64,000 nucleotides of DNA from the NCBI GenBank assembly GCA_041390865.1, contig JAWKPC010000004.1, forward strand, positions 1-64,000, read 5' to 3'. The notes below the pieces were generated by a model. That model searched no databases and was not told where the DNA came from. It saw only the letters and a list, made by a program, of their open reading frames with translations. Position numbers and translations under genes: made by a program. This document shows, one piece after another, positions 34,399 to 41,355 of the stretch. Origin of the DNA: JAUIIK01 sp041390865. Lineage in GTDB: Bacteria > Chloroflexota > Chloroflexia > Thermomicrobiales > CFX8. Every line of letters begins with the position of its first letter. Within the stretch, counting starts at the first letter, position 1.

Positions 34399-35145
34399 TC
34401 AGGAAACGCTCGCCAGTTGCCCTTCAATCAGATCAACCGCCGCGTCGACCGTGACCTTGCCGACCTGGCGGTGAACCAGCTCCCCTTCCGGGCTGATGAC
34501 CGCCCAGGATGGATAGGCGCGGATACCGTAGGCATCCCAGGTATCCCGGTCCTCATCGACCGCCACCGGATAGGTGATCCCGAGCTCGGCGATGGTGTCG
34601 TCCATCGGGCCGCGCGTCAGACCCTGGCTAACGGCGACGATCTTGAGTCCACGGGCGCCGTAGTCCGCCTGCCACTCGATCAGGGTCGGAACCTCCGACC
34701 GGCATACCGGTCAGAAATCGGCCCAGAACACGAGGAGAACCGGCGAGCCGCGCAGTTCCGCAAGGGTCAACGGCGGGCTGTTGTGCCACGAATCGATCGA
34801 GCCGAGCCCCGGCGCGGGATCTTCCGGCTCATCGACCGGCACGGGCGTTGCCGTCGGATCAGGGACGGCTGCGGCGGATTCCTCCGCCGTCGGCTCGCTA
34901 TTCACGGTCGGGGCCGGCGTATTTCCCGGATCACTCGCCGGTTGCTCGTCAACCGATGAATCGGCCGCTGTCGGAACCGATGACGGGGTCTCGATCGTTG
35001 CAGTGGGCTGGGCTCCGATCTGGTTGGAGTCGCTATCGTCATTGCTGCCGTCGGTGCCGCAGGCTGCCAGCGCTAGCGTCAAGACGAATAACGCCGGGAA
35101 CAGGCGGACGAGACTGTTACGGGTGGTCAGCACTGGACTCCTCAT
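34399..35145 (-). CDS. Thioredoxin/TlpA-like lipoprotein, probable selenoprotein (UxxC), paralogue
   Basis: ATG 35145 begins MRSPVLTTRN and a signal with lipobox LAAC (C29), then about 80 residues of Thr/Pro/Glu-rich linker and a thioredoxin fold up to VLLVFWADF, then TGA 34711-34713. The same frame goes on as PVCRSEVPTLIEWQADYGAR through DRDTWDAYGIRAYPSWAVIS to a stop at 34399. The TGA is codon 145, so the active site reads U145-P-V-C148. Both halves align with the downstream paralogue, including WAD(Y/F)-U-x-x-C-RSEVP. Two paralogues with TGA at one catalytic position argue strongly for selenocysteine. In-frame ATGs at 35169 and 35220 are alternative starts. Confidence 0.85.
34684..34700 (-). 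promoter_or_regulatory. Candidate bacterial SECIS hairpin
   Basis: GGTCGGA (34700-34694), loop GGT, TCCGACC (34690-34684): a perfect 7-bp stem, again starting its loop 18 nt after TGA. Against the paralogue, one stem pair changes from U-G to U-A, keeping the helix. The same bases encode conserved CRSEVP, so conservation alone is not proof. Confidence 0.55.
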
Positions 35146-35320
35146 CTGCTCCGGCCCGGTCGTCAACATACAATCTAGAGGCGTCCCGACGGCTGAACCG
35201 TGGGCGAGATTACCTATCAATGTGATGTATCGTACGGATCAAAGGTTACGGAATCCCAACGAGCACACCCGTTCGTCCGGCCCCGATACACGTTGACTGA
35301 ACCCGATAAGGAACAGCCCG

Positions 35321-36121
35321 ATGTCTGATCTCGTCCAATACGAACGCCGGCACGATGCAGTCTGGCTGACGATGAACCGGCCCCAGGTGCGAAACGCGCT
35401 GTCCCGGGAGCACATCACGGCAATCCGCTCGGCGATGGAGCGAGCGGCGAACGACGAAGGAGCCCGGGCGATCGTCCTGGCCGGAGCCGATCCGGTCTTC
35501 TGCGCCGGAGCAGACATCAACCAGTACCGCGAGGTTTCCGACCGCAACCAGGTCATGAAAGACGGCGCGCTGCTACGAGACCTGCTCGATTACATGATGC
35601 GCTGTCCATTGCCGATCGTCGCCCGCGTCCAGCGAGCCGCCTTCGGCGGCGCGATGGGACTCATCTCGGCCAGCGACGTCGCGATCGCCGCCGAAGGCAC
35701 TCGATTTTCGCTCTCCGAAGCTCGTCTCGGAATCGTTCCGGCGGTCATTTCCGAGGCGGTGCTGGCAGCGCTGGGACCGCGCAACGCCCGCCAGCTCATG
35801 TTGCGCTCGGAGCCGTTCGGGACCGACGAGGCGCTCAAGATCGGCCTCATCCAGGAGGTGGTAGCCGGCGACGAGCTGGACGGCGCCGTCGAAGAAGTGA
35901 TCGACCAGTTCCGTGCCGGCGCTCCCGGTGCGCTGGCCCGGATCAAGACGTTGCTCTATACGCTCACCCAGTCGAACGTCGGTCCCGAAGGCAAGCGCTC
36001 GATGATTCTCGAACTGGCCGCCGACCGGAGAGAGAGCGACGAGGGCCAGGAAGGTCTCCGGTCATTCATCGAGAAGCGCAAGCCCGCCTGGGCCGAGCCC
36101 GAACAAGAGCCTGGAACATGA
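35321..36121 (+). CDS. liuC: Enoyl-CoA hydratase/isomerase family, probable methylglutaconyl-CoA hydratase
   Basis: A 266-residue crotonase-fold enzyme: MNRPQVRNALSREHI near the start, the oxyanion-hole segments VFCAGADINQYRE near 60 and FGGAMGLISASDVAIAA near 110, and FSLSEARLGIVPAVIS near 130. It is the first gene of a run with a biotin carboxylase and HMG-CoA lyase, coupled by ATGA overlaps; this context fits hydration of 3-methylglutaconyl-CoA in leucine breakdown. The specific substrate is inferred from the operon. Confidence 0.85.
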   Translation: MSDLVQYERRHDAVWLTMNRPQVRNALSREHITAIRSAMERAANDEGARAIVLAGADPVFCAGADINQYREVSDRNQVMKDGALLRDLLDYMMRCPLPIVARVQRAAFGGAMGLISASDVAIAAEGTRFSLSEARLGIVPAVISEAVLAALGPRNARQLMLRSEPFGTDEALKIGLIQEVVAGDELDGAVEEVIDQFRAGAPGALARIKTLLYTLTQSNVGPEGKRSMILELAADRRESDEGQEGLRSFIEKRKPAWAEPEQEPGT

Positions 36122-38016
36122 AACCGCCGGTCCTGGCGATTGCCAATCGCGCCGAGATCGCCGTCCGCATCGCCCGTACGGCTCGAAGGCTCGGCTGGAA
36201 ACCGGTGGTCCTTCTTGGTGAGCCGGATTGGGATGGCTTCGCCGCCCGGGAGATCGGCAGCGTCGTCAGGCTGGAAAGCGGCGGGGAGTTCGACGCCGGG
36301 GCGGTCGTCAACGCTGCCCGGCAAGCCGGAGCTGTGGCGCTCCATCCCGGCTACGGCTTCCTGAGCGAACGGCCGGAGCTCTCGCGGCGCTGCGCGGAAG
36401 CCGGAATCACCTTCGTCGGCCCCTCTCCCGACACCCTCCAGAAGGCGGGCGACAAGATCGCCACCCGCGAGATCGCCGGACGCTGCGGCGTCCCGGTCCT
36501 GACCGGTAGCCCGGCGCTGAATCTCGACGACACCGGTCACTGGCTGGAGATGGCGGGCGACATCGGTTATCCGGTTATCGCCAAGGTCGCCGGTGCTGGC
36601 GGTGGGCGCGGACTCCGGGTAGCCCGGAATAGCGACGGGCTGCCGGGTGCGGTCCAGTCAGCGGTCAACGAAGCCGGTGGTTCTGGGGCTGACGCCGAGA
36701 TCTTCCTCGAGCATTACCTCGAAGGAGCAAGGCACGTCGAAGTCCAGGTAGCCGGAGACGGACGCCGGGCGGTCGTCCTCGGAGACCGCGACTGTTCCCT
36801 CCAGCGCCGCCACCAGAAGGTCGTTGAAGAGGGACCGGCTCCGGGATTGTCCGACGATCTCCGGTCGGCGATCCACGAGGCAGCCTGGACGCTTGCCGAA
36901 GGGATCGAGCTGCTGAACCTGGCGACGGTCGAGTTTCTGGTCGGGAACGATGGTCGCTTCTTCTTCATGGAGATCAACCCGCGCCTGCAGGTCGAGCACA
37001 CCGTGACCGAGGAGGTAACCGGATTCGACCTCGTCGCACTCCAGATCGAGCTTGCCGCCGGAGGAGATCTGCCCGAACCCGTCCCGGCACAGGGCCACGC
37101 GATTCAGGCCCGGCTCTACGCGGAAGATCCATTCCAGCAATTTCTACCGTCGCCGGGGCACATTCTCCAGCTGAGCTTCCCGGCAGCGCACGACATCCCC
37201 GATGCAACGCTGCGCGTCGACGCCGGCTACGCGGCCGGAGACGACGTGCCCGGCAGCTACGATCCGATGATCGCCAAGGTGATCGTCCATGCCGCCGACC
37301 GCGACGCCGCAGTCAGGGGACTGACCGGCGCACTGCGCGCGACCGAAATCGCCGGGGTATCGACGAATCGTCCCTGGCTGATCGCGGCGCTTGCCGAAGG
37401 TTCGATGTTTCGGACGAACAATCACGACCTGACCACGGCCGGGGAGGTGGAGATCGAGCTGGGTGAACCGGACGAAGCAACATTGCGAGAGGTTGCGCGG
37501 GCCCTGCAACCGGTATCGAAGGCGCCTTCATCAGCCTGGGAGAGCGCCGGGCCGTTCCGGATCGTCGCGCCGGCGACGATGACGTTTCATGGCGACGACT
37601 CCGGCGGCTGGCAACGAACTGTGGCGATCAGCCCTGACGAGAGCAACGACTCGACCGCAGCCTCGCTTGTCGTTCCCCTCAACGATGGCTGGGAGGTCGT
37701 CACGCCGGCCGGCCGATGGATGGTCCGTCCCGGTCCACGACTGACACGTGGAGCGGCGGCCGCAGCCGGCGACGGCGAGGTTCGGGCGCCGATGCCGGGC
37801 AAGCTGCTCCAGATTCCGGTAGAGACCGGCCAGGAAGTTGCGGAAGGCGAGGTCGTCGCCGTCCTGGAAGCGATGAAGATCGAGATGAGCCTCGCAGCCC
37901 CGTTCGACGGCACCGTAGCGGCAGTCAACGCCAGCCCCGGCGAGCTCGTCAGCCTGAGACAGGTCGTCGTCACGATCCAGCCCCTGGAGCCAAATAGCAA
38001 TGGAGATTCCAGATGA
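36118..38016 (+). CDS. liuD: Biotin-dependent acyl-CoA carboxylase alpha subunit (biotin carboxylase + BCCP)
   Basis: A 632-residue subunit that carboxylates its biotin with ATP and bicarbonate. It begins with the biotin-carboxylase domain (PPVLAIANRAEIAVRIARTA; ALHPGYGFLSERPE; ATP-grasp KVAGAGGGRGLRVAR; FFFMEINPRLQVEHTVTE) and ends with a biotinyl domain where K587 in EAMKIEM carries biotin. Overlaps the hydratase stop by ATGA and the lyase start by 4 bp. By operon context it serves methylcrotonyl-CoA; propionyl- or acetyl-CoA are alternatives. The beta (carboxyltransferase) subunit is not in the window. Confidence 0.88.
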   Translation: MKPPVLAIANRAEIAVRIARTARRLGWKPVVLLGEPDWDGFAAREIGSVVRLESGGEFDAGAVVNAARQAGAVALHPGYGFLSERPELSRRCAEAGITFVGPSPDTLQKAGDKIATREIAGRCGVPVLTGSPALNLDDTGHWLEMAGDIGYPVIAKVAGAGGGRGLRVARNSDGLPGAVQSAVNEAGGSGADAEIFLEHYLEGARHVEVQVAGDGRRAVVLGDRDCSLQRRHQKVVEEGPAPGLSDDLRSAIHEAAWTLAEGIELLNLATVEFLVGNDGRFFFMEINPRLQVEHTVTEEVTGFDLVALQIELAAGGDLPEPVPAQGHAIQARLYAEDPFQQFLPSPGHILQLSFPAAHDIPDATLRVDAGYAAGDDVPGSYDPMIAKVIVHAADRDAAVRGLTGALRATEIAGVSTNRPWLIAALAEGSMFRTNNHDLTTAGEVEIELGEPDEATLREVARALQPVSKAPSSAWESAGPFRIVAPATMTFHGDDSGGWQRTVAISPDESNDSTAASLVVPLNDGWEVVTPAGRWMVRPGPRLTRGAAAAAGDGEVRAPMPGKLLQIPVETGQEVAEGEVVAVLEAMKIEMSLAAPFDGTVAAVNASPGELVSLRQVVVTIQPLEPNSNGDSR

Positions 38017-38897
38017 GCCAGTTCCTGCGTTCATTGCCCGAACGGGTCACGGTGTTCGAGGTTGGTCCCCGGGACGGCCTCCAGAACGAGCAGATCGAGA
38101 TACCGGCTGCCGACAAGATCCGCTTCATCGACGACCTGACCGACGCCGGGCTGCAATGGATCGAGGCAACCTCGTTCGTCCATCCGAAGGCTGTTCCGCA
38201 GCTCGCCGATGCCGGCGAGGTCATGGCAGGGATCGACCGCAAGGGCGGCGTGCGCTATCCGGTGCTCGTGCCCAACGAACGGGGCATGGACCGGGCGCTG
38301 GAGTCGGGCGTCGACGCGATCTGCGTCTTCACCGCTGCCTCGGAGGAATTCAGCAAGGCGAATGTCCGGGCGACGATCGACGAGACCTTCGAGCGGTTCG
38401 AACCGGTCGTCGAAACCGCGAAGGCGCAAGGAGTCTGGGTACGGGGCTACGTCTCGATGGCCTTCCACTGCCCCTATGAAGGACACATCGCGCCGGAAAA
38501 GGCAGTGGAGGTGTCGGCTCGACTGCTCGATCTCGGCGTCGATGAGGTAGCAATCTCCGACACCGTTGGCCGGGCGACGCCCCGGGATATGGATGCCGTC
38601 CTCGCGCTCGCGATCGATCAGCTACCGGTCGAAAAGCTGGCGCTGCACCTCCACGACACCTTCGACCTCGCCCTGCCGAACGTCATGCTCGGCCTCGAAG
38701 CTGGTATCACCGTCTTCGATGGCGCGGCAGGAGGTCTCGGCGGCTGTCCCTTCGCTCCCGGCGCTCCGGGCAATCTCGCAACCGAGAAGCTGCTGCGGCT
38801 CCTCCACGGGCTCGGCATCGAAACCGGCGTCGACGAAGCGAAAGTCGCTAGTGCCGCCGAGCGCATCCGCGCCGTGGCGAGACCGATCGAGCGGTAG
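38013..38897 (+). CDS. mvaB: Hydroxymethylglutaryl-CoA lyase
   Basis: A 294-residue TIM-barrel lyase that splits HMG-CoA to acetyl-CoA and acetoacetate. Motifs: FEVGPRDGLQNEQ with the catalytic Arg-Asp near residue 20, ATSFVHPKAVPQLAD near 53, HLHDTFDLALPN with metal-binding His residues near 215, and the Cys loop GGCPFAPGAPGNLATE near 250. It overlaps the carboxylase gene by ATGA, which supports a three-gene leucine-catabolism operon. Confidence 0.92.
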   Translation: MSQFLRSLPERVTVFEVGPRDGLQNEQIEIPAADKIRFIDDLTDAGLQWIEATSFVHPKAVPQLADAGEVMAGIDRKGGVRYPVLVPNERGMDRALESGVDAICVFTAASEEFSKANVRATIDETFERFEPVVETAKAQGVWVRGYVSMAFHCPYEGHIAPEKAVEVSARLLDLGVDEVAISDTVGRATPRDMDAVLALAIDQLPVEKLALHLHDTFDLALPNVMLGLEAGITVFDGAAGGLGGCPFAPGAPGNLATEKLLRLLHGLGIETGVDEAKVASAAERIRAVARPIER

Positions 38898-38967
38898 GGT
38901 CGTCTCGAGCTTCCGGCAGGCCAGGGATGACACACCAACGGCGACCGCACTTCTGTCATCGGGCCGT

Positions 38968-39822
38968 TTAACCGTTGAAGCCACTTGCCAGCAGGATCAA
39001 GAGACCAATACCGACCAGGACCCGATAGACGACGAAGACGGTGACGGGGCGACGCTGGAGGAAGCGGAGCAATCCAGCAATGGCGACATAGCCGGTCAGT
39101 GCTGCGGTAACGATCCCGATGACGAAGACATCGACTCCAACGTCACCCAGACCTCCTGTCGCGATCTCAAGGAGCTGCTTCGCGCCGGCCCCGGCGATGA
39201 GCGGCACGCCCAGCAAGAAGGAGAATCGCGCCGCGTCCGCCCGGCTGAGGCCCACGAACAAACCGGCCGTTATCGTGGTGCCGGAGCGTGATGCGCCGGG
39301 TATCAGCGCCAGCGTCTGGGCAAAGCCGATCGTGATTGCCTGGCGAAAGGTCACGTCCCGGTCGGAGTGAATTTTCATACTTCCCCGGCGGTCGGCGAGT
39401 TCGAGCACCAGACCGACGACAAGTAGGACGACCGCGATCACGGCGATCGCCGTCCGCGAGACCGGGTCGCCATGGAACGCCTCGTCGATCGCTCCTTCGG
39501 CCAGCAGCCCGACGATGGCGGCCGGCAGCGTGGCGATGACGATGAAGATCCCGAGCCGGGCCATTGGATCGACCGGCAAATGCCCGCGCGCAATCTCCCG
39601 CCGCTCGGCGATCAACCCGCGCGGAATCATGACTAACTCCTGGCGGAAGTAGGCCAGAATCGCCGTCAGGGTCCCGAGATGCAGGGCAACGTCGAACGCA
39701 AGCCCGAATGGTTCCCAACCGAATAACCAGGGAAAGATGATCAAATGAGCGGACGACGAGATAGGAAGAAATTCGGTGAGCCCCTGAACGACCCCGAGAA
39801 GAATCGCCCGTAAGATATCCAC
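38968..39822 (-). CDS. uppP: Undecaprenyl-diphosphatase
   Basis: A 284-residue membrane phosphatase (BacA/UppP) that recycles the C55 lipid carrier for cell-wall and glycan assembly. The N-terminal signature is VVQGLTEFLPISSSAHLII and the second active-site motif GASRSGTTITAGLF is near residue 180. About eight hydrophobic segments. Starts 2 bp after the end of a flippase-like gene, so the two are coupled in envelope biogenesis. Confidence 0.93.
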   Translation of the reverse strand: MDILRAILLGVVQGLTEFLPISSSAHLIIFPWLFGWEPFGLAFDVALHLGTLTAILAYFRQELVMIPRGLIAERREIARGHLPVDPMARLGIFIVIATLPAAIVGLLAEGAIDEAFHGDPVSRTAIAVIAVVLLVVGLVLELADRRGSMKIHSDRDVTFRQAITIGFAQTLALIPGASRSGTTITAGLFVGLSRADAARFSFLLGVPLIAGAGAKQLLEIATGGLGDVGVDVFVIGIVTAALTGYVAIAGLLRFLQRRPVTVFVVYRVLVGIGLLILLASGFNG

Positions 39823-39824
39823 GA

Positions 39825-40820
39825 TTAGCTCGCCGCCTTTTCAGCCTCGCGCATAGCGCCCCAGGAGAGACTCTCGCGCCACCAGAAGATAGCCCCGAGC
39901 AGCGTGACCGGAAGATAGAGCGCTGCATGAACGACAACGGCATACGACAGCGCCAGCTCCCGCTCGAAGCCCAGCGGCCCGGCGACGACCAGTATGACGC
40001 CATACTCGAACGCCCCGACGTAACCGGGAGACGATGGGACGAGCGTCGCCAGGTTCGCGACGGCCGTCACCATCAGAATCCCGAATGGCGAAATGTGCAT
40101 CCCGAATGCTTCGGCAACGACGAGGTACATCGACGCCTCGAACAACCAGGCGCAGATCGACGCCAGGGCGACGCCCACCACTTCGTTCCGGCGGCGGAGA
40201 ATACTGAGCCCCTCGATGAACGCCTGGACCATCGGCTCGACCCGCTCGCCGATGCTGTCCGGCAGACGCGTGATGACCGCCCCGAGCAACCGGTCCCGCT
40301 GGGCCGGTGCGAAGACAAACGCGAGGATAGCGACCGTCATCAACGCGAAGAGCCCGACCGCCAGATTGAAGACCGTTCGCAGATCGCTTGTAAGTGCAAT
40401 CGATAGCGACGCGATGGCGAAGAAGAGCAGCATCGTCAACCCGTCGAAGACTCGCTCGACGGCGATCGTCGCCAGCGATGCACTCTTCCGGACCTGATGC
40501 CGGGTCGACAGCGCATAGGCCCGTACGAGTTCGCCGGCTCGCAATGGCAGGACGTTGTTCGCCATGTAGCCGATCACGACGACGGGGAAAAGCTGGACCG
40601 GACTGATCTTCGAAACGCCGCGCAAAAGGTAATCCCAGCGGGCGGCGCGAACGCCGACACCGAGGAAATAGAGACCTACGGCGGGGATGAGCCAGACGTA
40701 TTCAGCCGACCGGATGGAATCCCAGATAAGCTCGAAATCCTGGCCGCGCAGGGCGAGGAAGACAAAGACGACACTAATAAGAAGACCGAGCCAGACGCGC
40801 CACGAGCGCATGGAAAGCAT
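39825..40820 (-). CDS. Flippase-like / lysylphosphatidylglycerol synthase transmembrane-region family protein
   Basis: About 331 residues with eight or so membrane helices of the UPF0104/AglD-like family (LPG_synthase_TM). Family features are the first-helix region LGLLISVVFVFLALRGQ, MANNVLPLRAGELVRAYAL and the later LVPSSPGYVGAFEYG. Such proteins are thought to move or modify lipid-linked substrates; no soluble synthase domain is fused here. The start ATG 40820 is chosen over a longer frame to 40958 that lacks membrane character at its start. Coupled to uppP, which fits polyprenyl-phosphate handling. Confidence 0.78.
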   Translation of the reverse strand: MLSMRSWRVWLGLLISVVFVFLALRGQDFELIWDSIRSAEYVWLIPAVGLYFLGVGVRAARWDYLLRGVSKISPVQLFPVVVIGYMANNVLPLRAGELVRAYALSTRHQVRKSASLATIAVERVFDGLTMLLFFAIASLSIALTSDLRTVFNLAVGLFALMTVAILAFVFAPAQRDRLLGAVITRLPDSIGERVEPMVQAFIEGLSILRRRNEVVGVALASICAWLFEASMYLVVAEAFGMHISPFGILMVTAVANLATLVPSSPGYVGAFEYGVILVVAGPLGFERELALSYAVVVHAALYLPVTLLGAIFWWRESLSWGAMREAEKAAS

Positions 40821-41355
40821 CACTCCAAGGAAGTTGAACGATTCGTGACCGCGGGACGTATCGGGGAAGCAGGCCTCCCGCCAACACCAGCCGCGAAGGA
40901 TACCACCAGAATAATGACGCTCCGGCAGTGAAGGGAACGCGGACAGGTCCGGCATCAACCGGAATCGCGCTCCCGCTCCTGCTCCGTCCTCCCGGCCCCT
41001 TAATCCCTCAGAGTCGAAAAGCTAGCGCGCAAGCGAACAGTATCAGCCTGACTTCGGCCAGTTTTTCGAGCATCGGTTCGGTAGCCGGCGTTCCAAGGAA
41101 GGCCTTGCGCTCGAGGGGTCTCGTCGCCGCAGCGCTGCCGAACGGGATGGCGGCTCCGATACCGCCAGACGACACATGCCCCGCACGCTCGCTCTAGCGC
41201 CGGTGGATTCCTCGGTCGCCGAGCCTCCTTCGAGATGCCAGTAAGAGAATGAGGGGCATCCGACCAGGTGGATCATCTTTCGCCAAACGCCGGGAGATGC
41301 TAGTCTGCTCTCGTCGGGTTAGACCGGCCATCCATATATGAGGAAAGGACCGATC
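40821..41355. other. Intergenic stretch, nothing recognised
   Basis: These 535 bp separate the flippase-like gene from the CoxL-like gene. The frames present are short, have no good ribosome-binding site and no recognisable domain. The purine-rich AGGAAAGGA at 41341 is the ribosome-binding site of the next gene. No repeat or tRNA seen. Confidence 0.5.

Noticed and set aside
33795..35145. TGA read as tryptophan across the genome (alternative code)
   Set aside because: TGA serves as an ordinary stop for many genes here (mntA, the M20 peptidase, the response regulator), and it aligns with a catalytic Cys, not Trp.
33795..35145. Frameshift or nonsense error as the cause of the TGAs
   Set aside because: The frame is unchanged on both sides, both paralogues have TGA at the same codon, and the surrounding 20 kb shows no indel errors.
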